Shown: piece after piece, positions 52,201 to 61,739 of the stretch
Numbering within the stretch: the stretch's first letter is position 1
Layout of the letters: each line of letters begins with the position of its first letter
NCBI GenBank assembly: GCA_910589415.1
Contig: OU342630.1
Coordinates: 27,375,867-27,439,866, forward strand
Length of the DNA stretch: 64,000 bases
From: Malachius bipustulatus
Taxonomy: Eukaryota; Arthropoda; Insecta; Coleoptera; Melyridae
Direction of reading: 5' to 3'
Notes under the pieces: model-generated
Database searches by the model: none
What the model was told of the DNA's origin: nothing
Seen by the model: only the letters and a program-made list of their open reading frames with translations
Program-made: the position numbers and the translations under genes

Positions 52201-55200
52201 TTTCATTTCTTAACATTGAAAATTATATTCAAATATGATTTAAATGACGTCTATCCCATTATTGTTGTTCGAGTTTATTAGAAATATTATGCTATTTAAT
52301 TATTAGTAAGAAGTACCTCGCGCGGTTTGTATTGATAATGTCTTGTTTACATATTTACGTCATGGTTTCAAGAACGATAGTATTCAAAAATCTGGTCACA
52401 GTAACGGTTTGGCAAACATGCAATTGCGGAGGGGCAATGAATGATTCTATAAAAATGTAAACAAGGGGGTCTATTTTATTTAGACGTCATTGGTTTGTAA
52501 CTAAATTCCAAAAATCAATTATTATTGGATCGTATTCAGCATGCTGGTCAAGAGATCGGTCGCGAAAAAAGACGAGAAATTAGAACTGTTACTTCTGCAA
52601 TAGGCCTCCGAGCACAAGTTTGTATTCAGCAAGGAATAGGACATTTTTAACACATGATAAACTAAAGATGTGGTCAATAAAATAAGCTTTACTTATGTGG
52701 TTTTCAAAGTTAAATCTGGTATTTACTAGACATTATTTTCTTAGGCCTCTAACTTCGTAATGAATGTAGATAGACCTGCCACTTTTGGGTTTTTTAGGCT
52801 TAGGAATAAGCCTACTATATGCTCACAAGATTTGAACATAACGATACGGAACACCCTGTATAAGTAAAGTTGGGCTATTTTTTGGCGAGCTTTAAAGCGT
52901 CTGGTAGAAATTACAATCGACGGTAAGTGTCTGGCATAGTTGATTATTAACTTTTGACATTATTTTACAAAACATATAAAAATCACCACTCAGAAATACT
53001 TAGGATGTAAGAAAAGTTAGTTACTAACTAGTAAGTAAAGTTTTCTTCACGTACCTTTGGCACCCTGTATCTTAAAATTGGCCGCCGATGCAAATGTTCA
53101 TGGTACATACTAACACTACCAACACATTTTGTTAATTAGAAAATAAGTAAGGTCTGGCGGATATGGGCTCATACTTAATACTTAATAAGAATTATGACCT
53201 AATTATAGGAGAGTAAAGTAAAATTCACAGTATAATGTTAACAAAAGCCTGAAACCCTGACGGATTGAATAAATAAATTGTTAATTACAAATAAGACAAC
53301 ATTGAATATTAGATAGCTCAGATCAAATCAACAGTTGATCCCTTTTGAAACAGAATAAAAAAAAAATTAAATTAATATTATAAAGCAGATGGAAGAAGCG
53401 GAGGAACGTAGGCATAACAAATATTTGAAAGCAAATCAACATAACGAAGACGCTCGAGTTAGTAATCTCACACGCAACACAGTTAGCACACACAAAACAA
53501 TACCAAGCGACCATTACCTTTCTTCTAGGTGAACACAGAGGAGGCACTAGCTTAACCACGTCTACTTTGTGCTGACTAGCGACAAGGAACAGCGAATCCC
53601 CGTTCTCGTTGTGCCCGCCACCGACAACGAACGGCGTGGCCCCGTAAAGTGACTCGCGATCACGGGACGAACTGCACGGGGAGGCGCCATAGGGAAAGTA
53701 GCCATGGAGGGGGGTCATCGTGACGGGAGAGGGGGAGAACGGATCGGAAGGCTTGGCGGTGACTGGAGGGGAAGAGAATATATCGTCTGGAGACTGCAGA
53801 AGGTTCTGCATGTCCTGAGAATTGGAATGGGAGGAGAAGAAGTGGTTCGTGTGTGCTGACGGGACGCTGGAACGGGAATGGTAGGCAGAACGATCAGGTG
53901 TGGCGCCGGGGGAGATGTGTTTGAAGTTTTCTAAGCTTCGCACCGGTTTTAGCTGAAAGGTATACGAACATGATCTCATCTTGCTTGCAATAACGTCGAG
54001 TCAAAACAAGTAATATGATGAATTAGACAAATAGCAGTCTCGCTCTCTAATGCGTGAAAACAACACATTAGACACTTACAGATCTGTCAACCGGTGGAAT
54101 TTCTAGATGCAGCTGCAAAAGATCCTGCATCTCATTCATCAGGTCGATGCGGGGGATTTCTAGATTGGTGGGACTTCCATCACCAGGCATATCCATGATA
54201 CTTGATGAACTGGATTGGGAAGTGTTGAGGGGAACATAAGCTCTGGAAAATATGACTAAGTGAAAATAATACCAGCGGTGCAAAAAATTACATGATGACC
54301 AAAGTTGTTATTGCACTTGGTACCAGTATCAGTATTTTTTGGATGTTAACGTTCTTTTTTATGCAAAATTGAAGCCCTTAGGGCAAAAGGGTATACTTAA
54401 GCCACATCCAATAAGTTTTGAGAAAATTTAGTTAGAAAATTGTTTTAAATCTTTCTAATCGATTTCAAGAGATAATTTAAATTAGGAAAAATTCAACATG
54501 TAAAAAATTATGTAGGTAGTTCAACATGTTACAACACAACGGTTATACAAATTCCAATTTTTTGATTTCTGAGTTTTTTTCAAAGTAATTGTTTTCAAAA
54601 TAATAATTTCAAAATAAACATCCCCTTTAATGTAACTTAATGACAAATATTTTCTGTAAAAAGATGCATGCAACAATAGGCGAATATAAGCCATTCTTAG
54701 TGACTTATAGCCTTCTTGTGAAATAATTGTTGCCTTTACAGATATTTGGATAAGGTAATGTGTAGGGTACCTGTATTACCGACACTAACGCTTACTAGGG
54801 TAGCACATTCACTTGTTGACGTTTACTTGAAATGGATATGTTTGAACAGCTGGATGTCATATTTTTGGCACATTTGGTCACAGGCTTAGGTATCAAATAA
54901 TGGGGAAAAGCAAAAGTTTGAAAAATGAATCAAAATATTAAGACGGATAGAAATCGTGGAATCCTCTTTCAGTGGGTATCAAAAACATATTACGGATTTA
55001 CGAAACTGTAAACTTTAGTATTGAGTATTATTTTTAACTCGATATCTAACACAGTTACTGAGAAAAAGGGTCTTGATAGACACACGGACGACATAGTGAT
55101 ATAGAAGACCCTCCCATACTGATCCAATAAGATTCCTGACAAATTTTGAGGTATACGGAGATTCTGGGTCCCGTATATTTTCTTCAAACATAACTGCCTG

Positions 55201-58200
55201 CTGGGTGCATTGTTTGCCCAGAATATCTCAGTAGTAAATAAATATTCATAGAAGACTATAATAATAAGTTTAAAATATTTAAGAAGTTACCTTTAGGCAA
55301 CGCGAACAAGTAGAAAACCCTTTTTATTGTTGAAACATCCTCTAACGCAGCAAAAGTTTCTTATTTTCAGAAAATACGCTGTCAATAACAAATTGTATGA
55401 ATTTTTAGACAGTTCATTGAAAATCTGACTTTTTTTTAAGTTGAATTTGACATTCCCAACTTTTTGTGAGAATGAGAATGCGCTACCCTAGTAAAGAAGG
55501 ATTCGGTTTAAATAGTCCCGTGCAAGGTCAGAATAATTTCTGATCAAATTTTGACACAATTCCAGAAAACATCAAACATTTATTTTAGTCACGTAGCCAA
55601 ATTCAGTTGCATAGAGTACCTACCTACCCTAAAAAAGTGTGCGTGATGTCAGCTGAGTGACCATTAACGAATCTTAAATTTTCGATAACAAAACGGAATC
55701 TCAGATCAAATGTTAGTTTTAGGTTTCATTTTATTTACCTGCATATCTGTCATTCTCCTGTGCATATACCCGTGAGTTTTTTATTTTTAATAAACCATAT
55801 TATTATAATTGTGGGGACATTCTTGCTTCACAAAAACTACCCCAGACAAGTGGAGTTTTTGTGGGAGTCAGATTTCTGGAAAGATCTGGCATTGTATGTG
55901 AACCACACCATCAGTTAAATGGTTTCTAAGTGGCGGCTATGTGAATAAAAAAATTTTTTCAAAGCCTTTATAGAAAGTAATAAGATTTCTAAAGGAAATT
56001 ACTGACAATAATTATCATTCATAAAGGTCCATACATGATACAACTACAAAAGGTACAGGTAATACAAAATTTGATGGCAGAGAATTCCAAGAAGGCATTC
56101 AAAAGCAAGCTACTGAGGTCTGTATGCTCATAAAGCAAATCGGTTTATCTCACCGTGTCCTTTCCAAGAATTCTCCACCTTCATTTTCTGTACGAACAAT
56201 ATGTCAGCTTGAGACTAAAAATACGTCTGCTCTGCGCATGACGTCACTATGGTGATTGTAATCCGAGTACCAACAGAAGCATTGAAAACATTTGAAGGGA
56301 AGTCAACATTTGTGGGTTGTAATGAAAAGTGATTACTAGTAATATGATACGATATTTTGTAATATCATATACATAATTGCCTATGCTAGCAAACTAATAA
56401 AAAAAGGTATCTCCTTGAGTTTCAATTTTCTTGTGCGATTCTCACACCCACGTATTATCGCACAATAAACCATTTTTGCCGTAAAACAGTCAGGTACTCA
56501 AATCTAACTATCTGAAATATTCAAACATCGAAATAAGCTACATCACGATTTAACGTGTATGATGTCCGAATCCACATCTCTGTAGCTATAGCTCAATGGC
56601 ATTAAACTGAAAGTGGTAAACTGACAATCGAAATACTTCATGACCATGAACTTCTAGCCTCATCTGGGAGGAAATGCAAATTTATATCTTTATATTCTTA
56701 TAGCCATTTTACAATATCGTTATTGCAACTGCTGGTAGGATTTTCCACTATCAAGCGAATGATAACTGGCGTTGTGGGAGGGCATTGATCATTACAATAA
56801 TTAGCGTGGGATGCTATAAAATTTAGTATAACTTTCTTCTCTACCCAATTTTCAAAGATTTCGCTATCCATGTTGTCCATGATAATCGCTGCTACGATTA
56901 GGAGATGAAAAAAATTGAGCTGGCACTTTGGTTGCATTCAATTTTGAATTTAAATCCAATTTACAAGTTTTTTCAGTAATTTTGGAAGTGCAGTCAAACC
57001 AATTTGAAGAATATAATGTTTTATCAATTCTTCTTGAAGTATAACATATATTTTAGGAGCATAAGATATAGCACAAGTTTCTAACTTCCATGTTCCAACT
57101 TTCATCAAGGTCTGCTGTTTTTGGCTTACTTCTGATACAAATCTGAGAAACGTTCTCCTATTAATGTTGCAGGCTTCTGCAGTTCTCTGTTGGATGGCAT
57201 TTACTGATGTTAGTGGAGCTCGTTTGATGTTAGTAAATCGAGGAAGTTTAGAACATTTTTTTTTTGCTTGTACCTTCAATTTTCCCAACGAATTCATTCT
57301 GCAACTAAATAAGTGTATAATGATTGGAATTCCGGTTTAAAAATAAACTATTTACAGTCTTTTTCTTTTGGTTTTCCTCTTTTGTAAATTGCTTTTCCTT
57401 GTTTTTCAAATTATTTTCTTATTTTTCTATCTATCAACGATTGTAGTCATTGATTTATCAATCAATTTCCTTTTATGTCAAATCAGTTTCACTTTATGTC
57501 AATTGCTTTTCCTAGGTCGTTTTTTACTGATGCAGCGTGTTTAACCAGCTGCGTTGTGGTTTCAAACATTACATTTTTGTGTTAAAGTAATGACGTCACG
57601 AACTAAAACGCTTTAAACAGTGTGATTGTGGTTTGAACCACTCTTTGAGACCGGTTAGTAGCGTTTTGAGATAGGAGAAAGGGTAGTGACAGCTCACTGA
57701 CAGCTCAGCGGGGAGAGCTGACCCAAAGATGTTCAAGTTCAAAGTTATTTTTGTTTACGATGTATACATTCAAAGCGTGCGGCTACATAAAAAATATAAA
57801 AGGCTCATCCAGATCCTAAACTAAGGTAGACTGTTAATAACTGTTATGTATTATTAACTTAAATTATACTGCAGGATGACCGTTTATTCCCATATTTTCA
57901 ATATTTTAAAAAATGCAGATGAAGATTTCCAACAACGACAAATCATGCTAATGCAAAATGTTCTATAATGTGAAGGCTGTGGTAACGAACTACTTATTCA
58001 ACGGTGTTATAAGTGTGGCTCATTTGAATTCGGAACATTGTAGGACAAAATTGAAAAGGGGCAAATTTTAACGTCTTCATCAGTCTTTCAGTTAATTTTA
58101 TAGTTTGGTTATGACCTATCTTTGAATTTAATTGTAAACTGACAGATATGACATGATTGATGACAGCGGTTCAAAAACATTTATTTTCCTGCATATCAAA

Positions 58201-61200
58201 CTAGTGACGTCATCCTTTAATACGCTTCAAACCAGTGGTTGAACCAGCTGCATCAGCAAAAAACGACACTATTTATGTGTAGTGACAGTATCATAAATAT
58301 TGGAAAAGCATTTGATAAAAGGAATCTTATTTGACAAAAAAAGAGGAATTTGAATTGAAAAATCACACTGACGTTTGATAAATGAGAAAAGCATTCGACA
58401 AATTTGGAAAAGCAATTGACAAAAGACGAAAACTAAAAAAAAAGACTGTATTATATTACAGAAATTTCTATAAACTCTCGTTACTACTACCACTGTAACT
58501 TAATAAATAATTCATAACAAAGCATGGATGAAATATTATATTTTGACATTTGCCATAAATCAAATTATCTGGATGTCAGAATAATACTGAAAAGTATTTT
58601 TGAGAGCCACTGACATCTGCAACCAATTTATTCATGTCATGATAATCTATAATCTTTGGGCCGGTTGCACAAACGCAAATTAAATTTTTTTTAGATAATT
58701 ACTGATTTTAAATTGCAAATTTTGAAAATACGGCTAAAATATTTAATGATATTTCATTTTTTATCAGTAATTAACTCTTCTTAAAGGAAGTAAAACTTAT
58801 TTTCATCAGTATCAGACAAATATTTTGGTAATACAGGTCATTTTAAAATCAGTAATTATCTGAAAATTCTTGATTTACGTTTGTGCAACCGGCCCTTATT
58901 AGTCTTTCACATTTAATCGCCATTGAAGAATAATCTTGTGGCGTTTTTAATTGAAGGATGAATTATTTAGACATACGGATTTTTTGCTATTGAAATGTTG
59001 TCAATGTGTCATGAGAAGATGTAAATATTTTGAGTATGTGTATTCTTAACTGATAAATGGGACCATTTAGACCGAATCCGATATAAGCGCCAGCGTCGGT
59101 AATACAGGTTCCCTAGTAATGTGGTTATTGTGTAACACCATCTTTTGGAATTAAGTTGAACCTAGCTTAATATGACTTGTATCATTGTTTATGAAACATT
59201 TGGGCTATAAATGCAATTTCAGATAGTTTTTTTGTGGCTTACATCATTTCTTCATCAAGGTCTTCAAATTATAAAATTTATTTGAGAGCTCATTTCTATT
59301 TGATCTATTTGATATCTCAGATTATTTACTACTTGTGTGCAATAAATATGCTTACATATTAAGTTTCTTCCAAACTTAATCACTCTAATTATTTTACATA
59401 TTACTTATAATTAATTAATTAATAATAACTTTGAATTATTATCTCGTACACTAACTAACAGTGAAAAGATTTAATGTACTATGTTTTAGAGCACATCACA
59501 TAAAGATCCATAATTAAAGAGAAATTGAAAAAAGAAAAGTCTCTACTCACGTGTCATTGGAGGTAGCTTTGAAAGGTAAAGCTGTATCCTTTCTATAAGG
59601 GGCGGGTTGAATGGTAAAACCACCCACATTTCTCTGCTTTTCTGTGGGCGAACTGGGAGCAGATCTTGGCTTGTCATCAGATGCTTCATGTCCATTGTGC
59701 AGCTGGTGAGGACCCTGGCTGTCCCTCAACCTCGACCTCAAACCTCTGTATGCACTTTTCATCCCTTTGCCACCATCCTTTACCTAAGATAAGCAATTTT
59801 TTTTATTTAATATAATGTATTAAAAAAAAAAACATTAAATTTGAGACTTACAGTTCTCACAGCAGATTTCATTGCAGGATTAGTCTGCAAAAATATGCAC
59901 AAGATTCAGTTTTAATCTTATATCAATGAAATACGGAAAGGAAACCATTACCTTGTCTTTAAAAGTTCTGAAGAAAGCAGTTCCTTCCTTTTTCATGCTA
60001 GCTGTCCATTCTCTGTACTGCTGCTTCAATTTCGAGCCTGATTTTTCAGAGTGCCTGAATATTTCCAATTCAAATTCATCTGAGAAGCCTAAACCTTCAT
60101 TTAACATGGTTAATCTGTCTTCTATGAACTGGCAAAAACAAAAAATGATCATTAAGAAATGACAGTGTTTAAATGCTTGAAAGAACCTCACCTGCTGGAA
60201 AATTTGCAATTGGAGCATTTTTCTCAGGAAAGGCTGCAGCGTGCTATGCCTGGTTTCTATGAACTTGTCCTGATTAAAGGTGACCTTCTCACCGGGCTGG
60301 AAAGTCAAAGCATCCCTGTAGCCGCCTATCAGGTGCACCAAGGTACGCAAGAACGCTCGTGACACCCCGTCACCCAACAAGGTTGTTGTTTTGTTCTTCA
60401 GTTGTTTCTTTAGAGATGTTGTCTGTTTTAACAAAAAACTTTTCATTAATTCCTTACCAACCCAACTGACTTGACATACTTACAATTTCATGAGGCATAC
60501 TGTTGAGGTCACTGAAAGGAGTTTCTATGTTATTTTCATCAGCATCTAATATGATGACATCACCTAGTTCACTGAGATTCACTTCCTGAAAAACACAAGT
60601 CATGAATTGTGTGTGACTTAAGGATAGGTACCTGGCTTGTGCCTCACCTACCTTTAATACTTCACTTGGAACTCCTATAAGGTAAGGCATTGGCGCTGAA
60701 AGGTACCCGACGAGTGACATCGGTAACACGGGTATAAATATGTGTTGCCACACCATCGGGTATATCAAATCGTTGGCGGATTGCACGCAAGCGCTCAACC
60801 GTTGCAGCTTTTTTGATGTGAATATGATCCTCCTTTCAAAGAGCATCGAAGCGAATATGTTCATCATGTTATTGGTATCTACTGCGTTGTAATACTCTGT
60901 CAGATTTCTCTGAAAAATATTATTGTTAAGCTTGAATAATCAGAAGTGAAGGTTATTGTAGGTGCATACATTTTCTGGAATGCTAGGTAACTGAAAAGGC
61001 TGCGGGACTTCTACTGCAAATATCTGAAAACAACTCATGGTCAGAAAATTTGTTTGTTTCAAAAAAATTAATAGTACATACTCTTTCGCCTTTACTAAAT
61101 GGTACGGAGAAACATTTTCCCGGTTCTGGGATTTTACAATCATACACCACAGATAAAAAATCACGCAAATCTTCCGCACTTGGACTATGCATTAATATTG

Positions 61201-61217
61201 CAATCGTATCAAGGAAC
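39953..61217 (-). CDS. DENND1: DENND1/connecdenn-type Rab35 GEF (gene span, 5' end outside window)
   Basis: DENN-domain proteins of the connecdenn family activate Rab35 on endocytic vesicles and bind AP-2 and clathrin through their C-terminal tails. Eleven exons are visible on the minus strand: 61217-61082, 61023-60970, 60909-60652, 60585-60484, 60422-60192, 60128-59952, 59884-59852, 59783-59551, 54242-54080, 53952-53518 and 40297-39953. All introns are GT-AG and every phase matches, giving 721 residues. Roughly the first 100 residues (start of the u-DENN region) must lie beyond base 64000. The last intron is 13.2 kb and the eighth visible intron 5.3 kb, both filled with transposons. Which vertebrate paralog (1A, 1B or 1C) it is closest to cannot be said. 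Confidence 0.92.
40453..40490. repeat. Outer inverted repeat, left copy
   Basis: GCCAGACCTTACTTATTTTC and TAATTAACAAAATGTGT are inverted at 53117-53158. With the pair at 41386/52868 these repeats bracket the whole transposon cluster of the intron. Confidence 0.7.
40923..40948. repeat. Perfect 26-bp palindrome
   Basis: AAATTCCAGTAAA followed directly by its inverse TTTACTGGAATTT, without a loop. Confidence 0.8.
41191..41317. mobile_element. 127-bp foldback MITE
   Basis: ACATTACACGCTACGAAAG at the left is inverted at the right (CTTTCGTAGCTTGTAATGT). The middle is itself symmetrical (ATAGCCTCGGCTACGC / CTTCGCCTCGGCTATT), so the unit forms one long hairpin. Confidence 0.7.
41386..41525. repeat. 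Inner inverted repeat, left copy (140 bp)
   Basis: ATGTTTTGTAAAATAATGTT, GATAATCAACACTGCCAGAC and ACTTACCATCGATGGTAATT are inverted at about 52868-52998. The arms are 11 kb apart. Confidence 0.75.
43248..44309 (+). CDS. Harbinger DDE transposase (HARBI1-like), intact
   Basis: 353 residues, single exon, from ATG at 43248 (preceded by an acidic-rich start MSELSLLSSSDEEEEQ). DDE_Tnp_4 nuclease: D155 (IGTIDCTHVKI), D206 (WPGSVHDSTIF), D232 (LLGDSGYP) and E268 (RNTIERCFGVLKRRF) are all present. An HTH-like region lies at about 80-115 (ATGAFQQVIGDTLNVHKATV). The length fits the 350-residue HARBI1/PIF family. It would cut the element's ends with help of the SANT-like partner. No frameshift or stop; upstream splice to a 5' exon is possible but not needed. 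Confidence 0.94.
   Translation: MSELSLLSSSDEEEEQPVRLRRPRIMRDRANPFESFDEQDFRMRFRFSKATVQQILEIIGDGIKPTTMRNNPISAMNQLLLTLRFYATGAFQQVIGDTLNVHKATVFRIVHRVTREIASLRPRYCKMPQGEREINTTILNFFNISDFPRVIGTIDCTHVKIQSPGGRNAEIYRNRKGFFSLNVQVVCNANLKILHVVARWPGSVHDSTIFNNGSLNVELNNGVYGRYYLLGDSGYPCKRILLTPLLNPSTPAEELYNRAHIRTRNTIERCFGVLKRRFSCLHQGLNLKLHNIPPVIVACCVLHNMALQFDDEVPPEEFPMDEALYDVDDQRIAGHLNNNTAVRTALINTVFTR
44831..48279 (-). CDS. Harbinger SANT/Myb-like DNA-binding protein, five exons
   Basis: Exons 48279-48176, 47500-47317, 47172-47086, 45958-45823 and 45189-44831, all GT-AG and in phase, give 289 residues. Residues about 18-80 form a SANT-like domain (ANFTVEEKEILLELVQG, YMDVIEDKRTNSQAFKKKAD, VWASITRNFNS, LKAAYLNLKKKLRKE). 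A linker follows (EVYVRKLEDMGVTSEEAQTY), then a proline-rich part (PAPAQFEAPLSPVPGPSSRI), a lysine run (KPNKKNKKAPKK, likely nuclear localisation) and a C-terminal coiled coil (YALQKKYFEIKINNARRERN) to the stop at 44831. It is the second protein needed for Harbinger movement. The ATG is the first in frame after an in-frame stop. Confidence 0.87.
46257..46423. mobile_element. MITE inside the Harbinger SANT gene intron
   Basis: GCCTCAAAGTTCATATAAAC is inverted at the right end (GTTTATATGAACTTTTAGGC). About 167 bp. A later insertion in the element. Confidence 0.6.
47869..48116. mobile_element. MITE inside the first intron of the SANT gene
   Basis: AATAAATTTGGTAATCCT is inverted at the right (AGGATTACCATAAATTTAT), and AATCAGATTAGGATAGTCAG inside is also inverted (CTGACTATCTTAATCTGAT). 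About 248 bp. Confidence 0.65.
48798..49186. mobile_element. 389-bp foldback element
   Basis: TATATTTGATGAATTTTATT at the left is inverted at the right. The arms run about 130 bp (to GAAGACATGGACGGTACC), with a unique middle of about 130 bp. It lies 16 bases after the Harbinger element. Confidence 0.8.
49187..49372. mobile_element. Two CAGGGT end fragments and a T run
   Basis: CAGGGTTATTCACGGTATAC at 49188 and CAGGGTGTCCCAAAAGCATG at 49313 look like left ends of two CAGGGTG-type elements without right ends. A run of 22 T (about 49349-49370) replaces the start of the next element and suggests a retroposed poly(A) joint or slippage. Confidence 0.5.
50178..51378. mobile_element. CAGGGTG palindrome 4 (1,201 bp)
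   Basis: CAGGGTGTCCCATAATATGT is inverted at the right end. The whole element is a palindrome with arms of about 590 bp and a loop of about 25 bp near 50778. TA flanks both ends. Arms differ by only scattered bases. Confidence 0.92.
51541..51806. mobile_element. MITE with 60-bp inverted ends
   Basis: GTATATTAGGGATTATTTTG is inverted at the right end; the match continues for about 60 bp (to TACTATTTTCGAAGTT). 266 bp. Confidence 0.78.
52868..52998. repeat. Inner inverted repeat, right copy
   Basis: Inverse of about 41386-41525 (CGACGGTAAGTGTCTGGCAT, AACATATAAAAATCACCACT). Confidence 0.75.
53117..53158. repeat. Outer inverted repeat, right copy
   Basis: Inverse of 40453-40490 (ACACATTTTGTTAATTAGAA, AATAAGTAAGGTCTGGC). 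Confidence 0.7.
53518..54242 (-). CDS. DENND1: DENND1 C-terminal tail exons
   Basis: Two exons (54242-54080 and 53952-53518). The first reads AYVPLNTSQSSSSSIMDMPG and DLLQLHLEIPPVDRS; the second starts LKPVRSLENFKHISPG and is rich in serine and proline, with SDPF (a DPF motif of the kind that binds the AP-2 alpha appendage) and GDSLFLVASQHKVDVVKLVP near its end. Low complexity and disorder are usual for connecdenn tails. The second exon ends PRRK before GTAATG; translation past that point (to about 53323) would be intron. Confidence 0.88.
54795..55491. mobile_element. MITE with CTAGGGTAGC ends (697 bp)
   Basis: CTAGGGTAGCACATTC is inverted as GAATGCGCTACCCTAG; TA on both sides. Removing it restores the arm of the host element. 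Confidence 0.75.
56698..57297 (-). pseudogene. Tc1/mariner-like transposase relic (N-terminal and middle parts)
   Basis: 57297-56950 reads MNSLGKLKVQAKKKC, APLTSVNAIQQRTAEACNIN, RRTFLRFVSEVSQ, a helix-turn-helix-like start. 56937-56698 reads AAIIMDNMDSEIFENWVEKK, APTT-like CPPTTPV, DIVKWL, like the middle of DDE_3 proteins. Stops and gaps separate them, and the last DDE block is missing here (one is seen at 39047-39421). The family assignment is by resemblance only. Confidence 0.55.
57355..58448. mobile_element. CAGTC-ended DNA element, TA target duplication
   Basis: CAGTCTTTTTCTTTTGGTTT is inverted at the right end (AAACTAAAAAAAAAGACTG); TA at 57353-57354 and 58449-58450. Both arms carry repeated CAATTGCTTTTCC or GGAAAAGCATT words. 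Another element (57516-58267) sits in its middle. Confidence 0.75.
57516..58267. mobile_element. Non-autonomous element with GTCGTTTTTT ends (752 bp)
   Basis: GTCGTTTTTTACTGATGCAG is inverted as CTGCATCAGCAAAAAACGAC. Subterminal AACCAGCTGC, TGACGTCA-like and GGTTTGAACCAC words occur near both ends. No coding frame and no clear target duplication. Confidence 0.7.
58658..58895. mobile_element. GGGCCGG MITE copy 2
   Basis: GGGCCGGTTGCACAAACG is inverted at the right (CGTTTGTGCAACCGGCCC). Similar over its whole length to 36944-37180. Flanks are TTT and TTA, a mutated duplication. Confidence 0.8.
59551..61217 (-). CDS. DENND1: DENND1 exons for the DENN domain and start of the linker
   Basis: Eight exons. 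In order they read FLDTIAILMHSPSAEDLRDF, PEPGKCFSVPFSKGER; IFAVEVPQPFQLPSIPEN; RNLTEYYNAVDTNNMMNIFA, SMLFERRIIFTSKKL, LIYPMVWQHIFIPVLP, APMPYLIGVPSEVLK; EVNLSELGDVIILDADENNI, ETPFSDLNSMPHEI; TTSLKKQLKNKTT, GDGVSRAFLRTLVHLIGGYR; FIEDRLTMLNEGLGFSDEFE; TNPAMKSAVRT; then a linker from VKDGGKGMKSAYRGLRSRLR. The ERRIIF, YPMxWQH and PMPYLIG blocks are the core c-DENN motifs. The 33-bp exon (59852-59884) is a microexon in phase. No damage seen. Confidence 0.93.
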
Positions 61218-61700
61218 CTAAAAACAAAAAATGTAATGACACCTCTTAAAAAATTGTTTTTTATTTTTTTTTGTACCAGAAAGGCATAGAATCGCGAAGT
61301 CAAAGACTTCGACAACAACAGATTTAGTCGTATAAATGCAGTAGTAATTAATCGAGAAAAAAAACAAGCCACGTAAAGGTCAAATTTCAAACATTTTATG
61401 TGTTGATTAAATGAAAGCACTAAACGAGATAAGGGGGTATATTATAAACGCTGGAGAAAATCAAACAAAACAACAGACGGATCCTACTGTCTGTGGCATC
61501 CATGTCAGTGAGCTGAGCAATATAGATGTAACCTTACAATAATTCAGTCATTGAGCTAAAATAAACGGTCTACTATCACTAGTGAGGAGTTGACTCACTA
61601 GGAGCTGCCCCATTCCTCACTAGATTGAGGTGTTTACTCGATCGTACCTATTTGCTTCAGTGAATAAATTATTATTACAATAAATTGTAAATATTCTCCC
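61218..61700. other. DENND1 intron sequence
   Basis: No exon recognised. ATTATAAACGCTGG at 61441 resembles the end of the Harbinger element at 41622 but lacks a partner end. Confidence 0.4.
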
Positions 61701-61739
61701 CTCACCTACAATCTAAAGAGATGGGTTCTGATAACTTAG

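Larger units (their letters stand above)
49696..52492. mobile_element. Non-autonomous hAT-like element, 8-bp target duplication
   Basis: CAATGACGTCTAAATAAATA at the left is inverted at the right (ending GACGTCATTG). GTTTGTAA lies at 49688-49695 and 52493-52500, the 8-bp duplication of hAT transposons; ends CA...TG also fit. Copy 1 of the host shows the empty site (GTTTGTAACTAAATACC at about 27373). No hAT transposase was seen. It holds a palindrome (50178-51378) and a MITE (51541-51806). Confidence 0.85.
49373..52858. mobile_element. CAGGGTG-ended mariner-like element (copy 2) with nested hAT element
   Basis: GGGTGTCCCGTATTGTTATG (its first CA lost to the T run) is inverted at the right end (ACACCCTG at 52858, then TA). 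It matches copy 1 (27085-32418) at both ends and inside. The + strand piece at 52501-52650 reads [20 protein letters not shown] and then [16 protein letters not shown] before a stop, a probable decayed transposase C-terminus. It is split by the hAT-like element at 49696-52492. Confidence 0.75.
40298..53517 (-). other. DENND1 13.2-kb intron, a transposon cluster
   Basis: GT at 53517 and AG at 40298. It contains inverted arms (40453-40490 with 53117-53158; about 41386-41525 with 52868-52998), short palindromes, a whole Harbinger element and a mariner/hAT nest. No extra DENND1 exon was recognised, but an alternative exon cannot be excluded. Confidence 0.8.
54765..59113. mobile_element. Tc1/mariner-like element with later insertions
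   Basis: GGGTACCTGTATTACCGACA is inverted at the right end (GTCGGTAATACAGGTTCCC), with TA on both sides. The left arm is itself split by the element at 54795-55491: the rest of the arm (AAGGATTCGGTTTAAATAGT) resumes at 55498 and matches the right arm. Transposase relics (56698-57297, minus strand) fit a TA-targeting transposase. Insertions at 57355-58448 and 58658-58895 lie inside too. Confidence 0.72.
54243..59550 (-). other. DENND1 intron of 5.3 kb with a Tc1/mariner-like nest
   Basis: GT at 59550 and AG at 54243. Outside the listed elements (54243-54762 and 59116-59550) nothing was recognised. Confidence 0.8.

Noticed and set aside
53323..53517. Continuation of the DENND1 frame past PRRK
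   Set aside because: A GTAATG donor follows AAG, the next residues are hydrophobic and unlike the tail, and phase 0 splicing to 40297 works.
61441..61456. A MITE of the 41622 Harbinger family
   Set aside because: Only about 14 bases resemble the end and no right end is present.
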